From Prescottella agglutinans (GTDB lineage: Bacteria; Actinomycetota; Actinomycetes; Mycobacteriales; Mycobacteriaceae): a stretch of 64,000 bases of DNA. Made by a program: the position numbers and the translations under genes. The notes beneath the pieces were generated by a model. That model searched no databases. It was not told the origin of the DNA and saw only the letters and a program-made list of their open reading frames with translations. Shown one piece after another: positions 36,698-45,058 of this stretch. Within the stretch, counting starts at the first letter, position 1. Each line of letters begins with the position of its first letter. Location of the stretch: contig NZ_RKLP01000002.1 in assembly GCF_004011865.1 (NCBI RefSeq), forward strand, positions 186,001 through 250,000, read 5' to 3'.

Positions 36698-36970
36698 TCA
36701 GATGGCCAGTGCGGCCAGGATCACCGCAAGGAAGATGATCAAAGCTGTTGTTGCAGTGACGATTGCGGCAGCTTCCAGTAGAACGGGAGGAAGCGCTGCG
36801 GCCGCACTGGATCCGCAAGCGAGCTTGAGGGAGTACCCGCGCTTTCTCGTCTGCAAGGGGTCGTCATGGTTGTCGCCGTGCCCAGCGGTGGGGTCGATTT
36901 TCGCGTGGGACCAGACGCCGGTGACCGGATCTGTCGATGGATGCTTTGGGGTTCGATTCGCGTGGTGCAT
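36698..36970 (-). CDS. Possible small membrane protein
   Basis: A 90-codon reading frame beginning at ATG 36970 (GGGAG about 12 nt upstream). The N-terminal half is polar and His/Asp-rich (MHHANRTPKHPSTDP). The last roughly 40 residues form a strong hydrophobic segment (AAAIVTATTALIIFLAVILA). In-frame upstream ATGs would extend it to 120 or 165 residues. I recognise no family. The lone C-terminal membrane segment argues it is real, while the weak ribosome site and the lack of homology I can recall argue against. Confidence 0.35.
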   Translation of the reverse strand: MHHANRTPKHPSTDPVTGVWSHAKIDPTAGHGDNHDDPLQTRKRGYSLKLACGSSAAAALPPVLLEAAAIVTATTALIIFLAVILAALAI

Positions 36971-37357
36971 TCCGCGTAACTCCCGAAATTCGAAGAACTC
37001 GAATCGGCGAACGAGACCTGCAATCCGCGAATGCGCCGACACGAGCAACTGCTCTAGCATCGGCTGTCTACTCAACCTGCTGCCAGAGTAGCGGCGACCA
37101 TGAAAGACAGCAAGGCCATAGCCACTTTTCCTTCGCTCCGGGGTGGGACAAATGCGTTGGTACGCGACCCCACGTCGGCGCGCGTCAAGGGGCAACTGTC
37201 TGTCTGTGAGGGACGGTCTGTTCGCAGAGGCTTCTCCAGTGCAGATTCGTGCGCGCGTACGGACGTGGGGCGGGTCTGTCGGCCGGGCGATCGAGCGTCC
37301 TTTTCAAGATGGTGGAGACGCCGTTCTGGATCCGGGACGATGGCCGGAGTCGCTGTG
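36971..37357. other. Gap without a convincing gene
   Basis: Overlapping ORFs on both strands fall here but none has a good start site or motif. It lies downstream of the SRPBCC gene (minus strand) and upstream of the possible small membrane gene. No clear terminator was found. Confidence 0.4.
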
Positions 37358-37789
37358 TCAGTCACCGGTCTGGGTGTCGTGTTCTTCGATGAACTGCTTG
37401 AACTGGGCCATGTTGGTGTGGACGAGGCGGTTGAGGTAGCCGAGCTTGTCGGCAAGGTTTTCGACGAACCCCTTCGGGTCGATGTCGATGTGAGCGGTCA
37501 CCCGGGTGTGCGTGTTGTCGAGTCGGCGGAAGGTGATGACTCCGGCGTTCTCAGGCCCGCCGTCGGAGTGCCAGGCCAGTCGCTCGTACGGATGTAGTTC
37601 GGTGATGTCGGCGTCGAATTCGCGGGTCAGACCAGCGAGGTGGACCACGAAGTGCAGGTGGCCTGCATCGAGTCGGCGAACTTCCCGTACCCCGGACATG
37701 AACAGCGGAAAGGTCTCGAACTGTGCCCACTGGTCATAAGCAACATCGACCGGAACACTTACGTCGACGGCCTCGGTGATGCTGCTCAT
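37358..37789 (-). CDS. SRPBCC-family protein (polyketide cyclase/dehydrase-like)
   Basis: A 143-residue START-fold protein. It begins with the COG5637-type pattern VDVSVPVDVAYDQWAQFETFPLFMSGVREVRRL and continues with LAWHSDGGPENAGVITFRRLDNTHTRVTAHIDIDPKGFVENLADKLG. These proteins form a hydrophobic cavity. In actinobacteria they are common near stress genes and have no assigned reaction. The start is the first ATG, and upstream DNA contains a perfect palindrome GTCACGCGTGAC (37888-37899) that may be regulatory. Confidence 0.9.
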   Translation of the reverse strand: MSSITEAVDVSVPVDVAYDQWAQFETFPLFMSGVREVRRLDAGHLHFVVHLAGLTREFDADITELHPYERLAWHSDGGPENAGVITFRRLDNTHTRVTAHIDIDPKGFVENLADKLGYLNRLVHTNMAQFKQFIEEHDTQTGD

Positions 37790-37887
37790 GACGGCGAGAT
37801 ACCCAAAATTTCAGCCTCCGAAACCGGACCACCAGCCTTTAGTGCCTGTTTACGAACCCTGCTTGGAAGTGAACCTTTCGCGGCAGT

Positions 37888-37899
37888 GTCACGCGTGAC
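37888..37899. promoter_or_regulatory. Perfect 12-bp palindrome upstream of the SRPBCC gene
   Basis: GTCACGCGTGAC is fully self-complementary and lies about 100 bp upstream of the SRPBCC start (37789). It is a candidate regulator site, but the short length means it could be coincidence. Confidence 0.3.
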
Positions 37900-38079
37900 G
37901 GCCGGTCGAACGAATCGAAAAACCACGCCTGAAATGCAGGAATAGTTCGTCGCCGAGCCTTGCGGATAGGGGCGGAGAGCGCTGCATACCGAACCGGAAG
38001 TCCGGCAGTGGGCGCTGGAACACTCCTGACGCTGATGCCCGTTGTGCACGAAGTAGCGCAGGCCGCCTCTCATTTGCGG

Positions 38080-38310
38080 TCAGTCGACGGATGTGGTGCT
38101 ACCCATCGGACACCACCGATGCCGAGTGGTTGTTGATCGAGCCGCTGCTGGGTGTATGGGTTCTTCAGCCGATGGCATCGCTCGGGTGCGCTCGGACGTA
38201 TCCGGGACGAGCTTCGCCGCGCACTCCGGCTCTCATCGAGCCACACGCCCCGGCCGTATCGCCCCGGCGCCCACATCCTGGACAGTCGTCCACCCACTTT
38301 TCGTAAACCG
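38080..38310 (+). pseudogene. Degenerate IS5-type transposase fragment
   Basis: Frame 1 reads CYPSDTTDAEWLLIEPLLG, the N-terminal signature of IS5-group transposases. After an internal deletion a second frame from about 38152 reads FFSRWHRSGALGRIRDELRRALRL and then ILDSRP, the interior block that precedes the first catalytic Asp in intact relatives. The two parts are out of frame and the catalytic core is missing. It is therefore a dead remnant rather than a gene. No inverted repeats could be assigned. Confidence 0.8.
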
Positions 38311-38387
38311 GTGTGTCCTCGATTCCCCTCGGCTATATTTCGGCCGCATAACAGTCAGACAACCGGCCTGCCCTGGAAGGGTCCGCA

Positions 38388-38474
38388 ATGAACCTCAACC
38401 TCATCTCGCTGTTCCCGATCCGCTACATCGAGAGCCTCCTGGACTTCGGCAGCTCGTTCCATTTCAGCCTGTAA
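38388..38474 (+). CDS. Tiny ORF with a strong ribosome site
   Basis: A 28-codon ORF (start MNLNLISLFPIRYIES, end FGSSFHFSL) is preceded by GGAAGGG seven nucleotides upstream of its ATG and ends in TAA. The product would be moderately hydrophobic and amphipathic, with no cysteine and no known family. It lies between the IS5 remnant and the convergent rtcB gene. Chance ORFs of this size are common, but the ribosome site and composition make it worth noting. Confidence 0.4.
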   Translation: MNLNLISLFPIRYIESLLDFGSSFHFSL

Positions 38475-38510
38475 CTCCCGCGGGTTCTGCTTCAACCCGG
38501 TTCGAAGCGG

Positions 38511-39707
38511 CTACGTCCCCTTGACATTGAGGATCTGCCGCAACTCGTGCCGGATGTCCACGAGATCCCTGGCGTCGTCCATCACCACGTCGATGTCCTT
38601 GTAGGCGTCGGGGATCTCGTCGACCCACTGCGGCCCGTGCCGGTACTCGATCCCCCGCATCCTGCTGGCCAGGTCGTCCACGGTGAACCGCTTCCGCGCC
38701 TGCGTGCGGGAGAACCGGCGGCCGGCGCCGTGCGGGGCGGAGCACAACCCGCGTGCGTCGCCCTTGCCGGTGACCACGTAGGACCGGGTGCCCATCGACC
38801 CCGGAATCACCGCCGCCACACCCTCGTGCGCGTTCACCGCCCCCTTGCGGGTGAGCCAGACCTTCTCGCCGTAGTGCTCCTCCTGCTCGGTGTAGTTGTG
38901 GTGGCAGTTGATCCGCTCGGCCTCCACCACCGGGGCGCCGATCCACTCGCCGAACAACTTGACGAAGCGGTCCATCATCTCCGCCCGGTTCAGTAGTGCG
39001 AATCGCTGCGCCCACCGCAGTTCCCGGATGTAGTCCCAGAACTCCGGCGTCCCCTCTGCCAGGTAGGCGAGATCCCGGTTCGGCAGGTCGATATGCCATG
39101 TCCGGCAAAGCTTCTGGGCGATCGCGATATGCTTCTGCGCGATCTTGTTCCCCACGCCCCGGCTGCCGGAGTGCAGGAACAGCCACACCCGGTCCTGCTC
39201 GTCGAGGCACAGTTCGATGAAGTGGTTACCGCCGCCCAGCGAACCCAACTGCTCGCGCCACTTCGGGGAATGGGACAGGTCGACGCCGTCCCGGGCGGCC
39301 CGCTCCTCCAGTTCCGCGATCTTGGGCTCCGCGAACCACTTCCCGAGGGAGGCGGTGAGGTTGTAGTTACCCGGCGACAGCGGGATCGCGTGTTCGATCC
39401 GCAGCCGCAGCGCGTGCAGCGTCCGCCCCTCGTGACCGGCCCGTTCGATGTCGGCGGACGTGAACTGCGTTCGGGCGGCGATCATTCCGCATCCGATGTC
39501 GACCCCGACCGCGGCCGGGATCACCGCCCCGCGGGTGGGGATCACCGTTCCGACCGCCGACCCCTTGCCGGCGTGCGCGTCGGGCATCAACGCGACGTGG
39601 GGATACACGAAGGGCATGGAGGCGGTCTCCCGCGCCTGCGCGAGAGTTCCGTCGTCGATATGGCTGGCCCAGTTCAACAGGTTGTGGCCGTGCTCGGTGG
39701 GGGTCAC
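38511..39707 (-). CDS. rtcB: RNA-splicing ligase RtcB
   Basis: The start is GTG 39707 with GGAGTAGG upstream. A longer frame to 39800 is rejected. The 398-residue product has the RtcB metal-site motif VGVDIGCGM (Asp70, Cys73), GGGNHFIELC, HSGSRGVGN, RINCHHNYT and the guanylylation region CSAPHGAGRRFSR. RtcB joins 2',3'-cyclic phosphate and 5'-OH RNA ends using GTP and Mn2+. Neither RtcA nor an RtcR-type regulator lies nearby, so it may act in general RNA repair. It is divergent from the AhpD-like gene. Confidence 0.96.
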   Translation of the reverse strand: MTPTEHGHNLLNWASHIDDGTLAQARETASMPFVYPHVALMPDAHAGKGSAVGTVIPTRGAVIPAAVGVDIGCGMIAARTQFTSADIERAGHEGRTLHALRLRIEHAIPLSPGNYNLTASLGKWFAEPKIAELEERAARDGVDLSHSPKWREQLGSLGGGNHFIELCLDEQDRVWLFLHSGSRGVGNKIAQKHIAIAQKLCRTWHIDLPNRDLAYLAEGTPEFWDYIRELRWAQRFALLNRAEMMDRFVKLFGEWIGAPVVEAERINCHHNYTEQEEHYGEKVWLTRKGAVNAHEGVAAVIPGSMGTRSYVVTGKGDARGLCSAPHGAGRRFSRTQARKRFTVDDLASRMRGIEYRHGPQWVDEIPDAYKDIDVVMDDARDLVDIRHELRQILNVKGT

Positions 39708-39865
39708 TGTCCTACTCCGGTCATGGACGCCCGCGCGAGGTTCGCCCGCGTCGCGCCCGAAAATGGTTGGTACCACAACCGTATGGCGATACCGGGACAA
39801 AGCAAACGAATAATCGCTCGCTGCAGTTCAATGGAGTACGAGATGTCGTACCCGAAAGGACGGTG

Positions 39866-40771
39866 GTGGCAGTGACAGGCTGGACCGAGGAGAGCGGCGC
39901 ATCGGCGCTGGACCGATTCGCGCCCGACGTCGCGGCCACGCTCGACCGTCTCGTCGCGCTCGTGCCGACGATCGGCGACGGTCCGCTCACCGCGCAAGCC
40001 CGACAGGCGTGCGCGCAGACCCTGTCGCTGCCGCCGCTACCCTTCCCCGAGCCGGCACCGTCGACACCGGAGGCATCGCCGGCGGCGCTCACCTTCGCCG
40101 AACAGTTCTGCGTCGACGTCTCCGGGATCGACGACGGCATGCGAAGCGCGCTGGCGGCGGCGCTCGGCGACCGGACCGGCACGTTCGTGCAGGCGCTCTA
40201 CGTCGCCGACTGGGTGCCGCGGGTGCGCGCAGCCCTCGACGCCCTGTTCGAGGCGCGCCGGCCCGCGTGGACCGTTCCGTCCGCCTGGGACACCGCCGGT
40301 GAGCCGTGGCCGCTGATCCAGCGCACCCTCGTCGAGGTCGCCCGGGTGCGCGAACTCGACCCGGTCACGACCGAGGTGGTGCGGTTGTACCAGGCGCGGC
40401 AGCACAACTGCCGGCTGTGCAAGTCGCTGCGCAACCGCACCGCCATGATGTCGGGCGGCGACGAGAGCCTCTACGACGCGATCGACGACTTCCGCGGCGG
40501 CACCCTGTCACCGCGCCACAAGGCGGCGCTCGAGTTGGCCGACGCCCTCACCTGGCAGCCCGGGCACCTGGAACCGCAGGTCGCGGCAGATGTGCGCACG
40601 TACTTCTCCCCCGCCGAGGCGGTGGAACTGGTGATCGACATGATGCGCAACTCGTGCAACAAGATCGCAGTGTCGACCGGGACGGATCGGGCCAACGTCG
40701 ACGACGGCATCGAGGTCTACGACGTCAACCCCGACGGCAGCGTGGATTTCGGTCTGACGCTACCCGGCTGA
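39866..40771 (+). CDS. AhpD-like / carboxymuconolactone decarboxylase-family protein
   Basis: The 301-residue product has two AhpD-like halves. The C-terminal half carries the redox motif CRLCKSLRN (CxxC) in RLYQARQHNCRLCKSLRN, followed by AALELADALTW, characteristic of peroxidase-related AhpD proteins. I set the start at GTG 39866, five nucleotides after AAAGGA. Nearby GTGs at 39863 and 39872 are in frame and possible. Likely role is a thiol-dependent peroxidase accessory or an unknown decarboxylase. It is divergent from rtcB. Confidence 0.82.
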   Translation: MAVTGWTEESGASALDRFAPDVAATLDRLVALVPTIGDGPLTAQARQACAQTLSLPPLPFPEPAPSTPEASPAALTFAEQFCVDVSGIDDGMRSALAAALGDRTGTFVQALYVADWVPRVRAALDALFEARRPAWTVPSAWDTAGEPWPLIQRTLVEVARVRELDPVTTEVVRLYQARQHNCRLCKSLRNRTAMMSGGDESLYDAIDDFRGGTLSPRHKAALELADALTWQPGHLEPQVAADVRTYFSPAEAVELVIDMMRNSCNKIAVSTGTDRANVDDGIEVYDVNPDGSVDFGLTLPG

Positions 40772-40886
40772 CACGCCTCGAGCGGCCGCGGCGCCATTGC
40801 CAGTCCCCGACGACGGGAGGAAGGTTGAGTGAGGAACGGGACCGGTGGCGCCACCGGGGCGCCGCCTCGAGCAAAGGAAGTTGATC

Positions 40887-41504
40887 GTGTACGCGCGTTC
40901 TACAACCATTCAGGCGCATCCCTCGTTCATCGACGCCGGAATCAAGCACATCCGTGACACCGTGATGCCGGAGCTCGCAGACCTCGAGGGCAGCGCAGGA
41001 CTCTCACTACTGGTCGACCGCGACTCCGGGCGCTGCATCGCCACCAGCTCGTGGATGGACGAGGAGACTCTCCGTGCCAGCGAGGGGCCCGTCATCCACC
41101 TTCGGGATCGGGCCACCGAGATCTTCCACGGCACCGCGCACGTCGAGCGGTGGGACATCGAAGTCCTGCACCGCGACCACGCGTCGAGCCTCGGCGCGTG
41201 CGTCCGCGTGACCTGGTTCAAGGTCGATCCCGGCAAGATGACGCACGCTGTCGACGTCTTCAAGCTGGGCTTGCCCGCGATGGAAGACACCGACGGATTC
41301 TGCAGCGCGAGCCTGATGGTCGACCACTCGGCCGGCCGGGCGGTGTCCTCGGTGACCTTCGACAGCGTCGAACAGATGCGGGCCAGTCGCCAGCTGGCCG
41401 AAACGCACCGGGCCGCTTTCTTCCGCGAGGCGGGAGCCGAGTTACTGGAGGTGTGCGAGTTCGAGCTCGCGATCGCGCACCTGCACGTGCCCGAGATGGT
41501 CTGA
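40887..41504 (+). CDS. Antibiotic-biosynthesis-monooxygenase (ABM)-like protein, duplicated domain
   Basis: The start is GTG 40887 with AAAGGAAG upstream. The 205-residue product has two tandem ferredoxin-like halves. The first has the segment AGLSLLVDRDSGRCIATSSWMDEETL and the second SASLMVDHSAGRAVSSVTFDSVEQM. The repeated LMVD/LLVD..GR....S pattern shows an internal duplication. The ABM fold supports cofactor-free oxygenation or haem breakdown, but no reaction can be assigned. It is convergent with the FBP gene. Confidence 0.75.
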   Translation: MYARSTTIQAHPSFIDAGIKHIRDTVMPELADLEGSAGLSLLVDRDSGRCIATSSWMDEETLRASEGPVIHLRDRATEIFHGTAHVERWDIEVLHRDHASSLGACVRVTWFKVDPGKMTHAVDVFKLGLPAMEDTDGFCSASLMVDHSAGRAVSSVTFDSVEQMRASRQLAETHRAAFFREAGAELLEVCEFELAIAHLHVPEMV

Positions 41505-41539
41505 CCGTCGACGTACCGACGTGAGCGGCCGTACCGGGT

Positions 41540-42028
41540 TCAGGCGTACAGCCGCTCGACGAAGGCGTTCAGGTGCTCCCGCACCCGCTCGGTCTTCTCC
41601 TCCTCGGAGAGGTCCTCGCGGTACCGGCTGCCGAGCGCGGGCCGCTTCCGGCCCCGCGCATACAGCGAGCACGCGAGGTCGATGCACATGTAGATGCCCA
41701 CCGAGTTCCCGGCGCGCCCGGACTCGCCCACCTTGTTGGCCGTCATCAGCGCGACACCACCGCGGGTGTGCGTCGTCAGGCAGATCGCGCACATCTGCGA
41801 CTTGCCGGACCCGTTCGGTTCGAACCGCATCGCGATCCCGATCGGCCCGTCGTCCCGCGGGACGACTAGGTAACCCCGGCCGGGGAACGACGAGTCGGTC
41901 CAGCCGAGGAAGTCCAGGTCGGCCCAGGGGCGATCGTCGAGGTCACGCGGCGCGGGCAGGCGCTTGGCGTCACCCTTGGAGCAGTTGACGAACGACGCCC
42001 TGATGTCGCGTTCGGTGATCGGATCCAT
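41540..42028 (-). CDS. FBP-domain zinc-finger protein (EF-G-binding/FusB-related)
   Basis: A 162-residue protein starting MDPITERDIRASFVNCSKGDAKRL. It has the treble-clef pair CAICLTTH and MCIDLACSLYARG, which is the FBP (fibronectin-binding/FusB-like) zinc finger, and C-terminal charged helices. FusB-type relatives bind elongation factor G and free it from stalled complexes. A role in translation recovery is plausible but not shown for this branch. ATG at 42028 chosen over longer upstream readings without a ribosome site. Confidence 0.85.
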   Translation of the reverse strand: MDPITERDIRASFVNCSKGDAKRLPAPRDLDDRPWADLDFLGWTDSSFPGRGYLVVPRDDGPIGIAMRFEPNGSGKSQMCAICLTTHTRGGVALMTANKVGESGRAGNSVGIYMCIDLACSLYARGRKRPALGSRYREDLSEEEKTERVREHLNAFVERLYA

Positions 42029-42129
42029 GACCGGGCCTGCTCCTTCGGTGGTACGGGCGGCTGACGGCCGACACGATACGACCGGCCCCGGGGACGGACA
42101 AACGGTTTTCACAATGCGAGAGGTCGCTC

Positions 42130-43176
42130 ATGCCTCGATCCATGCGGGCACTCGTAGCCGAGAAGGTCGGCGAGCCCACCGATGTCCTGCGGCTGGAATC
42201 CCGGCCGGTTCCGACGCCGAGAGCCGGTCAGGCGTTGATCCGGGTGACGGCGACCCCGATTCACGCCAGTGATCTGCACGTGCTGCGTGGCCGCTACGGT
42301 TTCGCCCCCGAGATTCCCGCTGTCGGCGGCCGTATGGAATGCCTGGGCCGTGTCGAGGCCCTGGGCCCGGAGACCGAGGGACCGCAGGTCGGCGAGCGGG
42401 TGGTGGCCGTCGCGATCCCGGCGGTACCCGGACCCCCTGTCGACGGCACCTGGCAGGAATACCTTGTCGCCGACACGCGACGGCTGCTGCCGGTCCCCGA
42501 GCGACTGAGCGACTCCAGCGCCTGCCAACTCGCCGTCAACCCGTTGACCGCGCTGCTCCTCGTGACTCGCGAACTCGATGTACAGCCGGGTGAATGGCTG
42601 TTGCAGACGGCCGCAGGCTCCACCGTCGGTCGGCTCGTCATTCAGCTGTCCCGGCATCTGGGCATCCGCACGATCAATGTCGTGCGCCGGCGCGACGCCG
42701 TCGACGAGATCCTCGCGTTCGGTGGTGACGAGGTCATCTGCACCGAGGACGAGGACCTGGTGCGGCGTGTGGCCGAGATCGCCGGACCGGCCGGCGTACG
42801 CAAGGCCACCGACTGTGTCGCCGGACCCCTGGGCGCCCAGGTATCCGAGGCACTGGCTCCCGGAGGAGCGGTGGTGGTCTACGGCGCGCTCTCCACCCAT
42901 CGGCAGACCGATCCGGCCGCGCTCACGATCCCGCTGCAGGCGCGCTCGGTCATCTACGACACCAAGACAGTCCGTGGCTTCTGGCTGAACCGATGGTTCG
43001 GCACCGCCTCACCGGAGGAGGCGCTACGCGCGCTGTCCCGGGTTCGCAGTCTCGTCGCCGACGAAGTGCTGAGCATCCCTCGTGGACAGCCGTTCCCGCT
43101 CGAACGGTTCGCCGAAGCCGTCTCGCTCGCCGAAGCACCGGCACACGGCACCAAACCGCTCTTCGTCTTCGACTGA
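42130..43176 (+). CDS. Medium-chain oxidoreductase (2-enoyl reductase/quinone reductase type)
   Basis: A 348-residue zinc-free MDR protein. RVTATPIHASDLHVLRGRYG and PAVGGRMECLGRVEALG fill the catalytic domain. The Rossmann domain has LLQTAAGSTVGRLVIQLSRHLG, typical of the MECR/2-enoyl thioester reductase branch. No zinc-binding cysteines are present. It probably reduces an enoyl-CoA/ACP or quinone with NADPH. It runs toward ssuD, from which it is separated by 53 bp, without a clear terminator. Confidence 0.88.
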   Translation: MPRSMRALVAEKVGEPTDVLRLESRPVPTPRAGQALIRVTATPIHASDLHVLRGRYGFAPEIPAVGGRMECLGRVEALGPETEGPQVGERVVAVAIPAVPGPPVDGTWQEYLVADTRRLLPVPERLSDSSACQLAVNPLTALLLVTRELDVQPGEWLLQTAAGSTVGRLVIQLSRHLGIRTINVVRRRDAVDEILAFGGDEVICTEDEDLVRRVAEIAGPAGVRKATDCVAGPLGAQVSEALAPGGAVVVYGALSTHRQTDPAALTIPLQARSVIYDTKTVRGFWLNRWFGTASPEEALRALSRVRSLVADEVLSIPRGQPFPLERFAEAVSLAEAPAHGTKPLFVFD

Positions 43177-43229
43177 GGCCGGGACGAAGAGCAGCTCGGT
43201 GCCGCCATACCGACCGGTGGATTCAGGGT

Positions 43230-44327
43230 TCAGGCCGCCTGCAGCAGCCCCTGCCGGGACAGGATGGGCCGCACCCCCTCCGCGAACCAGTACGCCTCCT
43301 CGATGTGCGGCTGGCCGGACAGGACGAAGTGTTCGACGCCCACCGCCGCGTACTCCCGGATGAGGGCCGCGACCTCCTCGTGGCTGCCGACCAGCGCGGT
43401 GCCGGCGCCGCCGCGGACCAGTCCGAAGCCGGCCCACAGCCCCGGATACACCTCGAGATTCCGCAGGTCCGCGCTGAGCCCCAGCTGACGCCGCTGCCCC
43501 TCGGACTCGCTCTGCGCCAGGCGGGTGCGTGCCAGTTCGATCTGGGCGGGGCTGATGCGGGCGACGAGCTTGTCGGCCTCGGCCCACGCCTCCTCGGAGG
43601 TGTCCCGCGCGATGACGTGCGCCCGGATGCCGAAGCTGAGCGTGCGCCCGTGCTCGGCGGCGCGGCGGCGGACGTCGTCGACGAGCGCGCCCACCTTCAC
43701 CGGCGGCTCGGTCCACGTGAGATAGGTGTCGACGTGCTTCGCCGCGACGTCGAGCGCGGGTTCGCTGGCGCCGCCGAAGAAGATTCCCGGAGCCGGGGAC
43801 GGCGTCGGGAACGCCGCCGCGCCCTCGACCGTGTAGTACTTGCCCGAGAAGTCGTACGGCGCACCGCCCCAGGCTCCGCGCACGATGTCGAGGAACTCGC
43901 CCGTGCGCTCGTACCGCTCCTCCTTGGAGTGGAAGTCGCCGAACCGGCGCTGCTCCTCGGCGTCACCGCCGGTGACGATGTTGAGCAGCAGACGGCCCCC
44001 CGACAGCTGCTGGAATGCCGCCGCCTGCTGCGCCGCGAGCGTCGGGGTGATCAGCCCAGGCCGGAATGCCACGAGGAACTTCAGGTTCCGGGTCTCCCGG
44101 ATGAGCGCCGCCGTGGTGATCCAGGCGTCGGGGCACCACGATCCGGTCGGCGTGAGCACCGCCTCGTAGCCGAGTTGTTCGGCGGTCTTCGCCACCAGCG
44201 TCAGGTAGTCGAGCGAGGCCGGGCGGAACTCGGACGCGCGGCCCGACGCCTCCCGAGGTTCGAGCGCGCCGATCACCTCCCGGCCGTCCCCGTTCGTGGG
44301 CAGATACCAGTGGAAGTGCAGGGTCAT
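43230..44327 (-). CDS. ssuD: FMNH2-dependent alkanesulfonate monooxygenase
   Basis: The ATG at 44327 overlaps the ssuB stop (ATGA). The 365-residue LLM-fold enzyme starts MTLHFHWYLPTNGDGR and has LTPTGSWCPDAWI, FLVAFRPGLITPTLAAQQAA, LLLNIVTGGD and RYERTGEFL, all conserved in SsuD. It oxidatively cleaves C-S bonds of alkanesulfonates to release sulfite and an aldehyde, and needs FMNH2. The partner reductase SsuE is not seen nearby. Last gene of the ssuACBD operon. Confidence 0.94.
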   Translation of the reverse strand: MTLHFHWYLPTNGDGREVIGALEPREASGRASEFRPASLDYLTLVAKTAEQLGYEAVLTPTGSWCPDAWITTAALIRETRNLKFLVAFRPGLITPTLAAQQAAAFQQLSGGRLLLNIVTGGDAEEQRRFGDFHSKEERYERTGEFLDIVRGAWGGAPYDFSGKYYTVEGAAAFPTPSPAPGIFFGGASEPALDVAAKHVDTYLTWTEPPVKVGALVDDVRRRAAEHGRTLSFGIRAHVIARDTSEEAWAEADKLVARISPAQIELARTRLAQSESEGQRRQLGLSADLRNLEVYPGLWAGFGLVRGGAGTALVGSHEEVAALIREYAAVGVEHFVLSGQPHIEEAYWFAEGVRPILSRQGLLQAA

Positions 44328-45058
44328 GCCGAAATCCCTTCGAGAACACCGAGATGAGCGAGAACTTGCTTGCGCAGCGCCACCACGTCCGGGTCCGCAC
44401 GCAGGCGCGGACGCGGCGCCGTGACCGCGACGTCGTGGGCGATCCGGCCGGCGTCGAGAACCAGCACCCGATCGGCGAGCAGCACCGCCTCCTCCACGTC
44501 GTGGGTGACCAGGAGGACGGCGAAGCCGTGCCGCCGCCACAACCGGATCAGCAACTCGTAGGCCGTGATCCGGGTGAGCGCGTCGAGCGCCCCGAACGGC
44601 TCGTCGAGCAGCAGCAGGTCCGGCTCCCGGACCAGCGCGCGGGCGAGCGACACCCGCTGCGCCTCACCGCCGGAGAGCGTGAGCGGCCACGCGTCGACAC
44701 GGTGACCGAGGTTGACCTCGCCGAGGGCCTCGATCGCCCGCCGCTTGCCGTCACCGTCCGGGAGTCCGAGGGAGACGTTGCGGTGCACCCGCTTCCACGG
44801 CAGTAGGCGCGGTTCCTGGAACGCGACGGCGACCGAGCCGTCGACGTCGATGCGGCCCTCGTGCCCGTGGTCGAGTCCGGCGATGGTGCGCAGCAGCGTC
44901 GACTTGCCGGACCCGCTGCGCCCGACCAGTGCGACGATCTCGCCGCGGCGCAGTGTCAGGTCGATGCCGTCGAGCACGACGTCGGTGCCGAACACCCGTC
45001 GCACGCCGCGGGCGGTGACGACGGCGTCGCTCACGCGCCCTGATACGTCTTGCGCCAT
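44324..45058 (-). CDS. ssuB: Aliphatic sulfonate ABC transporter ATPase
   Basis: A 244-residue ABC ATPase with Walker A GRSGSGKST, the Q loop VAFQEPRLLPW typical of SsuB/TauB, signature LSGGEAQRVSLARAL and Walker B LLLLDEPFGALD with THDVEEA. The ATG at 45058 has GGAAGG about 8 nt upstream and overlaps ssuC by 28 nt. A GTG at 45034 would give a shorter product and the smaller GTGA overlap, so the start is not certain. Confidence 0.93.
   Translation of the reverse strand: MAQDVSGRVSDAVVTARGVRRVFGTDVVLDGIDLTLRRGEIVALVGRSGSGKSTLLRTIAGLDHGHEGRIDVDGSVAVAFQEPRLLPWKRVHRNVSLGLPDGDGKRRAIEALGEVNLGHRVDAWPLTLSGGEAQRVSLARALVREPDLLLLDEPFGALDALTRITAYELLIRLWRRHGFAVLLVTHDVEEAVLLADRVLVLDAGRIAHDVAVTAPRPRLRADPDVVALRKQVLAHLGVLEGISA

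Noticed and set aside
38490-38515. A GGTTCGAA stretch resembling a tRNA T-arm
   Set aside because: No acceptor stem or anticodon arm can be built around it. It lies at the end of rtcB.
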